64,000 nt of DNA, taken from a virus. The notes beneath the pieces were generated by a model that did no database searches, was not told the DNA's origin, and worked only from the letters and a program-made list of their open reading frames with translations. The position numbers were made by a program, and so were the translations under genes. The DNA is taken from IMG/VR virus record IMGVR_UViG_3300008122_000001, positions 55,706 through 119,705 of that record. One strand, 5' to 3'. This document shows, in pieces, positions 51,746-60,299 of the stretch. Numbering within the stretch: position 1 is the first letter of the stretch; each line of letters begins with the position of its first letter.

Positions 51746-52012
51746 ATGAACATCTTAATTATAGGTTTAAGAAAAAAAGATATAGAAAGAATAAAGAATA
51801 AATTTAAAAACTTTAATCTTTCTTTTATCTTAAGTGAAAATATTACTAGTAAATCATTTAATAATATTGAAAAATTTAAACATATTATTAGTATGACTAA
51901 GTTCTCTTCTCACTTAACTGAATACAAATGTAATCAACATCCTGGTTACATCAGACTATTACCTACTCAAGGTATTAGTACTATCAACTCCACATTGGAC
52001 TCTTTAATATGA
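51746..52012 (+). CDS. Unrecognised small basic protein (88 aa)
   Basis: MNILIIGLRKKDIERIKNKF at the front looks like a Rossmann-type strand-helix. It has no ribosome site; a hairpin (AAGATATAC/GTGTATCTT, 51711-51734) precedes it. Confidence 0.4.
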   Translation: MNILIIGLRKKDIERIKNKFKNFNLSFILSENITSKSFNNIEKFKHIISMTKFSSHLTEYKCNQHPGYIRLLPTQGISTINSTLDSLI

Positions 52013-52194
52013 ATAAAGATTACAATACTTTTAATTCTATATTAGATAATGCAGATCGTATTACTAATTATGATAGACATGTAGAAGATAAATGTTGGAC
52101 ACCTGAATGGTACTATTCATTAAATAGTCAATGGTATTCAATGATCTTTATCTTTTTCTTCTCTATCTTCCTATATCAAATATTTAAAGGATAA
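52009..52194 (+). CDS. Small membrane-anchored protein (61 aa)
   Basis: Coupled by ATGA. Polar N-terminal 40 residues, then one C-terminal membrane segment (MIFIFFFSIFLYQIF). A C-tail-anchored protein. Confidence 0.5.
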   Translation: MNKDYNTFNSILDNADRITNYDRHVEDKCWTPEWYYSLNSQWYSMIFIFFFSIFLYQIFKG

Positions 52195-52199
52195 CTATT

Positions 52200-52937
52200 A
52201 TGTCTAAGCACAATACTCCACAAATCCCTAGTCAAAAAGAAGCTCCTAAACAAGTTCCATATTTAGTTGCTAACCAAGGTATTCTTCAAAACATTGATTC
52301 AATACTTAATCAAATGAAACAACCAATGTACCAAAACTCTGAAGCACAAGCTAAATTTCGTTCAGACTTAAAAGTACAGTTAAAACAAGCTTTAGAATTA
52401 ACACAAAAGATGTTATTACTAAATCGTCAAGGTATGCCTAATGGCGTAAAAGCTGATGTAATTGGTTGGACTACTGCTGAAACAGATTATGATAATCCTC
52501 AGACAGTAGAAATCTTTCCTCATGCTGTATTAGTAAATAAGCTTCTAAAAGAACTTCTTAAAGAACAAGAAGAAGTTGCTATTGCAGAGGGTGTAGCTGT
52601 ATCTGAATCTCAAATCATTAATGCTCAAAATGATGCATTAGATGATAATAAAAGTCATATTAATTTAGAGTGTATTAAAGATCCTGAAACGGGTATTGCT
52701 TCTAAAGTAGAAATCTGTAAACAAACTGGTGATACTCAATTGTATCGTCAAGATGAAGAAACAGGTATGTGGCATAAAGTAGGTAATGTATTAAAAGGCT
52801 ATTGGAAAAATGTAAAAGATTTCTGTAAAAACATTTGGGGTTGGATTATGAAACAATATAATCGAGCTAAGAATTGGATTTGCAATATCTTTAAATCTCC
52901 AGAAGAATCTCAAATTATCTACAAACAAGCTGCTTAA
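52200..52937 (+). CDS. Unrecognised protein (245 aa)
   Basis: Long Gln/Lys-rich helical front, acidic middle, and a Trp/Lys-rich C-terminus (GYWKNVKDFCKNIWGWIMKQ) that looks amphipathic and could bind membrane. Function unknown. Confidence 0.45.
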   Translation: MSKHNTPQIPSQKEAPKQVPYLVANQGILQNIDSILNQMKQPMYQNSEAQAKFRSDLKVQLKQALELTQKMLLLNRQGMPNGVKADVIGWTTAETDYDNPQTVEIFPHAVLVNKLLKELLKEQEEVAIAEGVAVSESQIINAQNDALDDNKSHINLECIKDPETGIASKVEICKQTGDTQLYRQDEETGMWHKVGNVLKGYWKNVKDFCKNIWGWIMKQYNRAKNWICNIFKSPEESQIIYKQAA

Positions 52938-52940
52938 TCT

Positions 52941-53144
52941 ATGACTATTAAAAAGTTTAAACAAGTAATTGTAATTAATGGTGACAATTTAAATGTTCAT
53001 TATGAATTCAATAACGAAAAGACATTAGCTTATACTATTACTGGTATCTATCTAGATAATGGTAGACAAATTATGAATAACTATATTGGATCTAGTTATC
53101 ATACTTTAAAAGCAATGATCTTTGATGTACCAAACGGATACTAA
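52941..53144 (+). CDS. Unrecognised small protein (67 aa)
   Basis: Beta-rich; begins 3 nt after the preceding stop without a clear ribosome site. Its stop overlaps a hairpin (53136-53165) with the same inner-stem design as the structured family. Confidence 0.45.
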   Translation: MTIKKFKQVIVINGDNLNVHYEFNNEKTLAYTITGIYLDNGRQIMNNYIGSSYHTLKAMIFDVPNGY

Positions 53145-53165
53145 TATAATAGTGTATTAGTATTC
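53136..53165 (+). promoter_or_regulatory. Partial structured-element hairpin
   Basis: TACTAATA/TATTAGTA, then a T53147-G53154 wobble and a small loop. The stop codon is in the 5' arm. The outer stem and AATT loop are not clear, so this is a degenerate or reduced member. Confidence 0.5.
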
Positions 53166-53199
53166 TTCTTTAGTGTAATAATATATAAGGAAACTTATC

Positions 53200-53616
53200 A
53201 TGTCTACAACTACTCAAAATGTACAACAACCTGTAGCTCCTGTATACAACCCACAACAAACTCCTTTAGCTCATGCTCAAGAAGCTGTAACAGGTCTACA
53301 ATCATATGTAACAGCCCCTGTAGCTAATACTATGAACTATCCTAAACTTGCTGGTACAGTACTAGCTTCTTATGTAGCATTAGAAGTAATTAATCATGTA
53401 GTATTAGGTAGCTATGTAATGCCTTGGGTAGTATCTACTCTTGGTTTAGGTGCTACTGCTGCTGGTGCAATCTTCTATGGTGTCCTTGGTCTATCTGCTT
53501 TAGGTTTATCTTGGTTAGCTTATAAATTCTTCTTTAAGAAAACAGAAGTTAAACAAGTAAATCCTAATGTTACTTATGTACCTGTAGATCAACCTTCAGT
53601 ACAAACATCATCTTAA
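53200..53616 (+). CDS. Two-pass membrane protein (138 aa)
   Basis: Polar Gln/Pro-rich N-terminus, hydrophobic segments near 50-70 and 80-108 (WVVSTLGLGATAAGAIFYGV, then LGLSALGLSWLAYKFFF), polar C-terminus. Likely inner-membrane. Strong AAGGAAAC leader. Confidence 0.55.
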   Translation: MSTTTQNVQQPVAPVYNPQQTPLAHAQEAVTGLQSYVTAPVANTMNYPKLAGTVLASYVALEVINHVVLGSYVMPWVVSTLGLGATAAGAIFYGVLGLSALGLSWLAYKFFFKKTEVKQVNPNVTYVPVDQPSVQTSS

Positions 53617-53622
53617 TAAAAA

Positions 53623-53671
53623 GACAGTTCAATAGAGTATATTGTAAATACATATAATATACTCTTCTGTC
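53623..53671 (+). other. Intergenic hairpin with bulge
   Basis: GACAG/CTGTC outer and AGAGTATATT/AATATACTCT inner stems, joined by an asymmetric bulge (6 nt versus 1). It lies between two genes, without a T-run. Analogous to, but not matching, the 38-51 kb family. Confidence 0.55.
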
Positions 53672-53690
53672 CTATATAGGAGTATATAGT

Positions 53691-53915
53691 ATGTTACTAC
53701 ATGCCCAAACAAAAGATAAATGTAATATCCATTTAGATTTAAATGACATTCGTAGTATCGAATCTAAACAAGGTAATTATATTCGTATTCACTATCGTGA
53801 TGGTAATACTGTATCTTTAGCTTACAATAACACTTCATTTGATTTTAAAGTAGATTATATTGTAGATATACAAGAAATCAACCGAATTATCACTGAATTA
53901 GATAACCCAAAATAA
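53691..53915 (+). CDS. Unrecognised small protein (74 aa)
   Basis: Beta layout (IRSIESKQGNYIRIHYRDGN) reminiscent of LytTR-like DNA-binding strands, but too short to assign. Starts after AGGAG. Confidence 0.45.
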   Translation: MLLHAQTKDKCNIHLDLNDIRSIESKQGNYIRIHYRDGNTVSLAYNNTSFDFKVDYIVDIQEINRIITELDNPK

Positions 53916-53924
53916 GGTAATATT

Positions 53925-54146
53925 ATGTGGTCTTGGAAAAATAAACCTCAAAATACTTTACAATCTCTTTTAAATGATCGTGAAGAACTTTTATTAGAAC
54001 AAATGGAAATTAAACATCAACTAAATCTTGTAGATGAAAAAATTGAATACTTTAATTCCCAAAACAAAGGTGAAGCTTCTTCTACATCTAGTGGTACTAG
54101 TAGTGTTGTTTCTGAGCCAACGAACAACGTGGCAATTGCTCATTAA
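53925..54146 (+). CDS. Small coiled-coil protein (73 aa)
   Basis: A central heptad-like helix (LLNDREELLLEQMEIKHQLN) followed by a Ser/Thr-rich tail. Function unknown. Confidence 0.45.
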   Translation: MWSWKNKPQNTLQSLLNDREELLLEQMEIKHQLNLVDEKIEYFNSQNKGEASSTSSGTSSVVSEPTNNVAIAH

Positions 54147-54160
54147 GAATAGTTGTTACT

Positions 54161-54197
54161 GATAGATACTATGTCACTTCGTTCCATAGTATCTATC
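54161..54197 (+). terminator. Perfect 13-bp hairpin, possible terminator
   Basis: GATAGATACTATG and CATAGTATCTATC flank an 11-nt loop. The bases after it are T-rich but not a clean T-run. Ends the 38-54 kb series of genes before a poorly coded region. Confidence 0.6.
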
Positions 54198-54307
54198 TAT
54201 TCATTTCTTCCTCTTATCCCACACCGAACAACCTTCGGTTGCAAATGCTTTATGGAGTTAAAGCTTTAAACTCTAGATTGCTACTTCCTTTACTTTTAGG
54301 TCTTAAA

Positions 54308-54415
54308 ATGTCCCCTAAGTTTTATGAAATTATTCATAGTCTATTATATTATATTGGTTTACCAACTATAGTAATATTAATATACATTACTACCTATCAT
54401 TCCTTTATTAGATAA
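54308..54415 (+). CDS. Possible small membrane protein (35 aa; 56 aa from 54245)
   Basis: From ATG 54308: MSPKFYEIIHSLLYYIGLP followed by TIVILIYITTYHSF, one strong membrane segment. An in-frame ATG at 54245 extends it. There is no strong ribosome site for either. Confidence 0.4.
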   Translation: MSPKFYEIIHSLLYYIGLPTIVILIYITTYHSFIR

Positions 54416-54828
54416 TTAATATCTATTTAAGAATGGTAAAGACTAGTTAGTCTAGTCCCCCGAATTAGTTCTTTTTAAGATATATAAAGACTAGTTCAAC
54501 TAATTAGTTCAACGTAGTCATACTAATTCGAGATACCTCAGAAAAAAGACAACTTTTTCATGGGGTAGATATTACTTTTAGTCTACTAATTAACTTTTAT
54601 CTTATCCTTATTTATACCTATTAATTACTAAGTCTTTGATTTATAAAGATTAAGTAATAATTAGAGATAATTTAAAGGTAAGAGTAATGTTTTTTACGGG
54701 GTAGATATTACTCTGAGTGGTTCTTTACAAATTCTTTGTTAACTTCGTCCATAATATTTTTATATAGATATTATAGAGAAGCTAATAAAAGCTTCATGTT
54801 TCATTATTAACAAACAAGGTAATCTATT
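54416..54828 (+). repeat. Gene-free region with direct and inverted repeats
   Basis: TAAAGACTAGTT occurs at 54437 and 54485; AATTAGTTC at 54463 and 54512, making an imperfect ~48-bp tandem repeat. CGAATTAGT (54461) is inverted as ACTAATTCG (54522). GGGGTAGATATTACT occurs at 54562 and 54698. No gene is seen. A control region or second origin is possible. Confidence 0.6.
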
Positions 54829-56157
54829 ATGAACACTGAACTTCAACAACATATTGAGAAAATGTTAGCTATTCCAGTAGCTAATGTAGCAGTAGTAAAT
54901 GAACAATCTATTAATAAAGGTGTAGTATCTTTATTTGTAGCTGCTAATGCTTCTCGTTCTATCCTTTATCGTTACGCTACTATTAGTAGTAATGGTAATA
55001 TTAACTTCCATGCAATGTCTCCTTTTACTTTTATTGACGATAATCAATCAGCTCAATATCGTAAAAAAACAATTTATGCTTCTGTTAATCTTGATTCTCA
55101 ACAAGATAAAACAGATAAAAAAGTCCATTATAATAATAACTTAGGTAACTTCTTATTATTATTAAAACCTAATATTGTAAGTGGTGGTAAGCCTTATGCT
55201 AACCCATACAATAAATTAGATCTTCATTCTCCTATCATTAAGCAAGGTTTAATCCCTGCTAATATTGATAATGCACAATTAGATATTATTAACCAACCTG
55301 CTACTGAATTACAAGCAGTAGTTAATAGTATTAAGTTCGATGAAGATATTGAACCTAAAGAAAAATCTAATCTTTATATTCAAGCTTATAACGAATATAA
55401 AGCTAAAGTAGAACAATTATTCGCTGATGGTTTACTAGATTATTCTTTTATTCTTGTAAATCCTAAGCCTAACTCTGTATCTATTTCTATGGGGTTAGAA
55501 GAATCAATGAAAGCTACTTCTAATCCTTGGTTAAACATTAATACTGTTTTAGGTTTAGATATTCCTCTTTCTAAACTTCCAGTTATTAATAATTACACAG
55601 CTACAGTTCAAATTGTAGATGCTGATGATTTAAGTTTAATGTTTAGTGATAATAATAATATGTACGGTAAACGTACTATTTGGACTAATCAAGAAACTGG
55701 TAAATCTCGTGAAGCTTTATCTAAAGTAGCGATCATTAAAGATTACAATTCTGATACTCCAATCTTAATTGAAATCACTGATTCTATTAATATGTCTAAT
55801 AATCCTGATGCTCGTGGGCGTGTTCAGGCATTTGAAGATTTATTAGATAAAGGTATTAATACTTTTACTGTTTCTGGTTCATTATCGCCTGTTGTTCGAC
55901 TTAAAGAAAGTAATGGTGGGCGTAATGGTGTTGTGTTTCTTGAATTGATTATTGATACTTATTCTGTATATCAATCTAATAACACTCGATCTACTCTTGA
56001 ATCTGATGCGTTTGCTTCATTATCTTTTGATGCTGATGGTTTAACTGTTGAATTAGAAGAGGGATCTGTAGAAGTTCTTCCTAGTGATAGTAATACTGAT
56101 ACTTTAGATGTTACTTCTACTTTTAGTCCTAAGAAGAAAGGTGGCGATTTAATCTAA
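54829..56157 (+). CDS. Unrecognised large protein (442 aa)
   Basis: Soluble, beta-containing, with an acidic C-terminus (LEEGSVEVLPSDSNTDTLDV) and a basic tip (SPKKKGGDLI). Preceded by a long regulatory-looking gap and followed by a terminator-like hairpin, so it is probably expressed as its own unit at a high level. An ssDNA-binding or virion role is possible but not shown. Confidence 0.5.
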   Translation: MNTELQQHIEKMLAIPVANVAVVNEQSINKGVVSLFVAANASRSILYRYATISSNGNINFHAMSPFTFIDDNQSAQYRKKTIYASVNLDSQQDKTDKKVHYNNNLGNFLLLLKPNIVSGGKPYANPYNKLDLHSPIIKQGLIPANIDNAQLDIINQPATELQAVVNSIKFDEDIEPKEKSNLYIQAYNEYKAKVEQLFADGLLDYSFILVNPKPNSVSISMGLEESMKATSNPWLNINTVLGLDIPLSKLPVINNYTATVQIVDADDLSLMFSDNNNMYGKRTIWTNQETGKSREALSKVAIIKDYNSDTPILIEITDSINMSNNPDARGRVQAFEDLLDKGINTFTVSGSLSPVVRLKESNGGRNGVVFLELIIDTYSVYQSNNTRSTLESDAFASLSFDADGLTVELEEGSVEVLPSDSNTDTLDVTSTFSPKKKGGDLI

Positions 56158-56163
56158 TGATTA

Positions 56164-56193
56164 TATAGTAATTCTTGTAAAAGGGTTACTATA
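56164..56193 (+). promoter_or_regulatory. Hairpin of structured-family design
   Basis: TATAGTAA/TTACTATA 8-bp stem, T56172-G56185 wobble, small loop. It lies just after the stop of the 442-aa gene. The outer stem is unclear. Confidence 0.5.
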
Positions 56194-56205
56194 ATATAAG
56201 TATGT

Positions 56206-56261
56206 AACTGATCATTATTTGTACAATATATAAAATTATAATGTATGAATTTTGATCAGTT
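56206..56261 (+). terminator. Terminator-like hairpin
   Basis: AACTGATCA (56206) and TGATCAGTT (56253) form a 9-bp stem with T-run after it (five T). The loop is long (38 nt) but AT-rich and can fold. Confidence 0.6.
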
Positions 56262-56370
56262 TTTAGTTTCTATTTTTTAGGTAAATATATAAGTTAGAAC
56301 TTTCCTAAGAAATTTTATATAAGTATTTAATTAACAAATAGAAATTTTTATTCTGTAAGGAGGATAAAAA

Positions 56371-56751
56371 ATGAGTACATTCACTCTTGTAGTATGTAGT
56401 TTTTTAACTACTGCTGAGATCTTTTTTATATTGTATAGTTTAAATCCCCATTGGCTTAAAGTTGCTTTAGGTTATAGTTGGGTATTAGATCTTACATTAG
56501 GTGTTGGTATTAGTTTGATAATGTTAAGTACTGGATCTGTTAGTGGATTAATTATGTCTGCTATTAGTGGTGCTGTATTATCTTTCTCATTAATTGCTAT
56601 GAAGAAACTCATTGGTTATCGTAAGTTTGAGAATGGTACTTGGTATCAATATGCTCCTAGTTTAACTAAAGATAATATTATTAAATTTAAAGATAAAGTT
56701 GTATTAAAAACTAAATCTTTAATTAACAGTTCTAAATTAAAAGTAGCTTAA
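56371..56751 (+). CDS. Membrane protein (126 aa)
   Basis: Hydrophobic segments near 4-24, 32-52 and 55-75 and a basic C-terminus. AAGGAGGA site. First of a cluster of small membrane proteins up to 57841. Confidence 0.55.
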   Translation: MSTFTLVVCSFLTTAEIFFILYSLNPHWLKVALGYSWVLDLTLGVGISLIMLSTGSVSGLIMSAISGAVLSFSLIAMKKLIGYRKFENGTWYQYAPSLTKDNIIKFKDKVVLKTKSLINSSKLKVA

Positions 56752-56784
56752 TATAGTTGCTTTTAATTAATGTGAGTAAAGATT

Positions 56785-56979
56785 ATGCAAATTTGGTATA
56801 CAATTAAGCATATAACTTTATTTGGTATTAAATATATTAAGTATGTATATTACGGTATTAAACAACGTATTAGTGCATTATTTAATTTACAATTAAGTTT
56901 GTTTGGATTCTTTAAATCCTTATTTAAAGTACCATTTGAAAGTTATCGCTTTACTAAAATGGAAATGGAATATGGATAA
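56785..56979 (+). CDS. Small amphipathic/basic protein (64 aa)
   Basis: Aromatic and basic (FGIKYIKYVYYGIKQRISAL), likely membrane-peripheral. Overlaps the next gene by 8 nt. Confidence 0.45.
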   Translation: MQIWYTIKHITLFGIKYIKYVYYGIKQRISALFNLQLSLFGFFKSLFKVPFESYRFTKMEMEYG

Positions 56980-57220
56980 AGTAGATTTAAAAGGACATAT
57001 TATTTTAGTTAATAATGAACAAGAATTAACTAAAGTTTTATTAATAGCACAATCTTATTATCCAAGTTCTAAATTAAATCTACATTCTAAATCTGATCAT
57101 ACTGTAGTTGTTATTAGTTTTTATGGTAATGTTTACTCTTTATCTAGAAGTTCATTAGAATATGTTAGAACATATGGCTATAAAGAAATCTTATTTAAAG
57201 ATTTTATTTTAAATTATTGA
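56972..57220 (+). CDS. Small EL.K..LI-family protein (82 aa)
   Basis: Start at ATG 56972 (MDKVDLKGH), inside the end of the previous gene. NEQELTKVLLIAQSYYPSSK and a final EILFKDFILNY match the small paralogous family at 57928, 58619, 59455 and 61305. Function unknown. Confidence 0.5.
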   Translation: MDKVDLKGHIILVNNEQELTKVLLIAQSYYPSSKLNLHSKSDHTVVVISFYGNVYSLSRSSLEYVRTYGYKEILFKDFILNY

Positions 57221-57223
57221 GGT

Positions 57224-57433
57224 ATGTATATGGATACATTAATAGATATTAAAAAAGAATTACCAAGTTTAGATACAATTGAATCTAATAAATATATTTA
57301 TGGATTCATATTTTTACTTGGAATGGCTACTCAAGCTATTATTGGTTTTAAAGGTATCGTATTATTAGTTGGTTGTTATTTTATTATGAAATATTTTAGC
57401 AACAAGAAAGAAGTAGGTAAGGAAAAAACTTGA
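57224..57433 (+). CDS. Small membrane protein (69 aa)
   Basis: Two hydrophobic stretches (YGFIFLLGMATQAII; GIVLLVGCYFIM) and a Lys-rich end. Start 57224 or 57230 (GAGG upstream). Confidence 0.5.
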   Translation: MYMDTLIDIKKELPSLDTIESNKYIYGFIFLLGMATQAIIGFKGIVLLVGCYFIMKYFSNKKEVGKEKT

Positions 57434-57615
57434 TGTCTCAAATTCATGCAATTCCACGTGCATTAAATAACTTAGTAACACTTAATATTATTATGGTGTC
57501 TACTGTTGGTTTATGTGCTGCTGTAGGTTTATATCTTCTTGCTGGTCCTGTAGCAATTGTTGTTACATCAGTATTCGCTGCTATTATCTCTTGGTTTATG
57601 TTTAAGAAAAAGTAA
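57433..57615 (+). CDS. Small membrane protein (60 aa)
   Basis: ATG shares a base with the preceding stop (TGATG). Two membrane segments (NIIMVSTVGLCAAVGLYLL; AIVVTSVFAAIISWFMF) and KKK end. Confidence 0.5.
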   Translation: MSQIHAIPRALNNLVTLNIIMVSTVGLCAAVGLYLLAGPVAIVVTSVFAAIISWFMFKKK

Positions 57616-57616
57616 T

Positions 57617-57841
57617 ATGGATACCTTAGTAGAAGTAAGCGATTCATTATTCGCTGTTGTTAGTTCATTTTGGACTTTATTAGTTACCTCTTATGGTACT
57701 GTTGGTGCATTAATTATTTGTGGTGTATTAGTAGTAGGTATCTACTGCATTAGTAAATTCTGTTTAAAATGGATTGTTAATAAGTTTAAAAATCTATTTA
57801 AGAAAAAAAGTGAGGTTAGTCTATCATCAAGAACATACTAG
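57617..57841 (+). CDS. Small membrane protein with polybasic end (74 aa)
   Basis: Start ATG 57617, 1 nt after the preceding stop. Two hydrophobic segments (LFAVVSSFWTLLVTSYGTVG; ALIICGVLVVGIYCI) and KNLFKKKSEV. Together with its two neighbours it forms a membrane-protein trio. Confidence 0.5.
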   Translation: MDTLVEVSDSLFAVVSSFWTLLVTSYGTVGALIICGVLVVGIYCISKFCLKWIVNKFKNLFKKKSEVSLSSRTY

Positions 57842-57860
57842 TATATTTTAATATATTTAT

Positions 57861-57909
57861 TTTATAAAACTATAGGTGTTATTATTTATAGCATCTATAT
57901 TTTTATAAA
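57861..57909 (+). promoter_or_regulatory. Structured-family hairpin variant
   Basis: Outer stem TTTATAAAA/TTTTATAAA, a C/T mismatch, inner stem TATAGGTG/CATCTATA (one G-U), then T57879-G57891 wobble and TTA/TAG top. The 4x4 loop is replaced by paired bases. It lies 20 nt after a stop and 19 nt before the next start. Confidence 0.65.
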
Positions 57910-57927
57910 TTACAAACAGAGCATTGT

Positions 57928-58242
57928 ATGGAATTAATACCACCTTTTAAAATTTTATGTACATCCAAAGAATTGTTGGAAAAAGTATTATTAATATTAT
58001 TAAGTCATAATAATACTTGGAGATCAGGTCATACTACTCTCAAACCTGGAGATCAATCATTTAATTTTGATCCTAATATTTATGTATTTATATATCTTCA
58101 TAAAAATAATAAATTTTCTTATGATGAATTAACAGCACATATATATAATCAAAGATATTTTAATACAAATAATTCTCCATCTTATTCTGATTATCCTATA
58201 ATGACTTTATCTGAATTAGAATCGTTGGATAAAAAGTTTTAA
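57928..58242 (+). CDS. Small EL.K..LI-family protein (104 aa)
   Basis: CTSKELLEKVLLILLSHNNT at the front and PIMTLSELESLDKKF at the end, matching the layout of the family at 56972, 58619, 59455 and 61305. Function unknown. Confidence 0.5.
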   Translation: MELIPPFKILCTSKELLEKVLLILLSHNNTWRSGHTTLKPGDQSFNFDPNIYVFIYLHKNNKFSYDELTAHIYNQRYFNTNNSPSYSDYPIMTLSELESLDKKF

Positions 58243-58298
58243 AGCTAACTTTTGATTTTTTATTCACCCAAAGAATAGTTATTTTAAGGAATAATATA

Positions 58299-58616
58299 AT
58301 GGTATATCCAGTAAATCCTGATGGTAATTTACCTGAATTAATAGTATGTGCAGCTAATAAAGATCCAAATAATAACGTAGTATATCCTTGTGTTAGACAT
58401 GGATGTGAAATTTTTTGGGGATTGATTGATGATAAATACAATGATTCTAATTATTGTACTACTCACTTTATAGAAGGATTCATAACTAATAAATATAGAT
58501 TTGTTGAAAGAGAAGAAGCATATGTTATTGCTAAAGCTCAAAATCAAATTAAACGGTTATGTCCTACAGGTAGTACTAATCCAAATCCTGAATTGTTTTC
58601 AGAAATGTTGTATTAA
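58299..58616 (+). CDS. Conserved phage protein, RH..-GF..REEA family (105 aa)
   Basis: PELIVCAANKDPNNNVVYPC with VRHGCEIFWGLI, then HFIEGFITNKYRFVEREEAY, VIAKAQNQIK and a final ELFSEMLY. This order marks a family common in large phages, of unknown function. AAGGAATA leader. Confidence 0.7.
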   Translation: MVYPVNPDGNLPELIVCAANKDPNNNVVYPCVRHGCEIFWGLIDDKYNDSNYCTTHFIEGFITNKYRFVEREEAYVIAKAQNQIKRLCPTGSTNPNPELFSEMLY

Positions 58617-58618
58617 TT

Positions 58619-58894
58619 ATGAAATTACCTCCTAATTTAGCTATTGAAGTACATAATAAGGAAGAACTATTTAAAGCTGTTTTAATATGTGGTTCTTATA
58701 AGTTATATTGGTATAAAATAGAGAAAATATTCCCATTAAAAGAAAGTATATTTACTGATAAAAGATATTTATGCTTTAGTACTTTATTTTTAGAAGAGTG
58801 TAATAAAGAAGTAGGATATAAACTAGTTCTTAAACGTTCTCCAAATAATCGACAAGTAATATCCCTTGAAGATTTTATTTCTCAATATGGATAA
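58619..58894 (+). CDS. Small EL.K..LI-family protein (91 aa)
   Basis: VHNKEELFKAVLICGSYKLY and VISLEDFISQYG give the family layout. Starts 2 nt after the preceding stop. Function unknown. Confidence 0.5.
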   Translation: MKLPPNLAIEVHNKEELFKAVLICGSYKLYWYKIEKIFPLKESIFTDKRYLCFSTLFLEECNKEVGYKLVLKRSPNNRQVISLEDFISQYG

Positions 58895-58897
58895 AAT

Positions 58898-59149
58898 ATG
58901 TCATTTAAACAAAATCGTAATAAATTAAAAATTATTCAATGGAAACATAAAAATATTATACCTAAACAAGGTTGTTTAACATTAATTTGGTGGAAAAAAG
59001 GTAATAGTGTTGATGGTTTTTATATTAAAGCAGAATTATATGGTTTAGATGGTTTTATTTTAAATAATGTATTTCTTGAAGATAATCTTCAAACTATTAT
59101 TAATCAAATTAAATTTCAATATAATTTGGATAAATTATATGTTAAATAA
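58898..59149 (+). CDS. Unrecognised small basic protein (83 aa)
   Basis: Basic, aromatic beta layout (LKIIQWKHKNIIPKQGCLTL). Its stop is 1 nt before the next start. Function unknown. Confidence 0.4.
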   Translation: MSFKQNRNKLKIIQWKHKNIIPKQGCLTLIWWKKGNSVDGFYIKAELYGLDGFILNNVFLEDNLQTIINQIKFQYNLDKLYVK

Positions 59150-59150
59150 A

Positions 59151-59450
59151 ATGAGCAATATTCAATTGTCAATTTATAAGGCAACTGAATCATCAGGTAA
59201 TCAACAATTCTTTTGTCGTGCTAATCGGTTAGATGAAAAAAATTTGCAACCCAAAGACAAGTTGGCTACATTGTTAGAATTAGCTTGTTTTCAAACTAAA
59301 CATTTAGATATTAATACTTGTATGTCTAGAGCTTGGTTTACTATTTCATATTCAAGTCGTTTCTTCGGTATTCCAATGGATGAAGTTAAATTAATTAATT
59401 TTACTAAGGAAGAAGAAGAATATATTAAAAAACAATTAGCTCTGAGATAA
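59151..59450 (+). CDS. Unrecognised protein (99 aa)
   Basis: I chose ATG 59151 (MSNIQLSIYKATESS). Contains Cys/Lys/Arg residues and RAWFTISYSSRFFGIPMDEV, then an acidic helical end. Function unknown. Confidence 0.45.
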   Translation: MSNIQLSIYKATESSGNQQFFCRANRLDEKNLQPKDKLATLLELACFQTKHLDINTCMSRAWFTISYSSRFFGIPMDEVKLINFTKEEEEYIKKQLALR

Positions 59451-59454
59451 CATT

Positions 59455-59712
59455 ATGAAAAAATTAAATTCAATATATGTTAAAATAACATCATATGATC
59501 AACTTTTAAAAGCTAAATTAATCCTTGATTTATATAAAGTAGGTAATCATCCATCTTTAGGTATAGAACTAAAAGAATCATTATATAAATTTGAAGATGA
59601 TTATTATATGTTTTTAAATATGAATGGTAATTTAGGAATTATTCCTAAATATCATGATCCTTTTAATTCTTTTACAGAAATTACTTTTAATCAATTAATT
59701 ACAGAGTATTAA
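59455..59712 (+). CDS. Small EL.K..LI-family protein (85 aa)
   Basis: ITSYDQLLKAKLILDLYKVG and FTEITFNQLITEY show the family layout. Starts 4 nt after the preceding stop. Confidence 0.5.
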   Translation: MKKLNSIYVKITSYDQLLKAKLILDLYKVGNHPSLGIELKESLYKFEDDYYMFLNMNGNLGIIPKYHDPFNSFTEITFNQLITEY

Positions 59713-59714
59713 TT

Positions 59715-60296
59715 ATGGCTATATCTAATATATCTTTACCTAATTTATTTAATTGTTTTACGCAATTAGGTCATATTATTTATGAAATAAATTTAGATAT
59801 ATATACTTTTGTAGATCTTAAATCAAATACTCTTGCAACATTTGATTTTCGACATAATTTATGTACAATCTATAATGAACCTGGTTTTTTATATCATTTT
59901 AAAAAAGATGATTTTAATCATGCTTTAGAAAAATATAAGAAACATATTTATAAAATTGAAGAATTAAGTGATACTAGTAATTCACTGGAACCTGGTACTC
60001 GTTTTGAAGAAAAAGGACATACTCATCCTAATAATTATCAAATTCCTGCATTAGAAAATTTGACTAATTGGGTATTATTAGAATGTGGTGATGCTGTTCG
60101 TTATTATATTCATTGTGATAATGATCTATATGGATCTCGTGCTGCTTATGTTTCTAAATCAGCTCGTGTACGTGTTAAAGACAATCAATGGAAAACTGTT
60201 GGTGGTCGTTCATCAGACTATGGATTATCTTTAGATAATTTATTAGCTTGTGATGAAGAATTAATTAAATTAGGATATTTTAAAAAAGAATCTTAA
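59715..60296 (+). CDS. Unrecognised protein (193 aa)
   Basis: N-terminal beta part and a C-terminal segment (WVLLECGDAVRYYIHCDNDL; VRVKDNQWKTVGGRSSDY). Starts 2 nt after the preceding stop. Function unknown. Confidence 0.45.
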   Translation: MAISNISLPNLFNCFTQLGHIIYEINLDIYTFVDLKSNTLATFDFRHNLCTIYNEPGFLYHFKKDDFNHALEKYKKHIYKIEELSDTSNSLEPGTRFEEKGHTHPNNYQIPALENLTNWVLLECGDAVRYYIHCDNDLYGSRAAYVSKSARVRVKDNQWKTVGGRSSDYGLSLDNLLACDEELIKLGYFKKES

Positions 60297-60299
60297 TTG

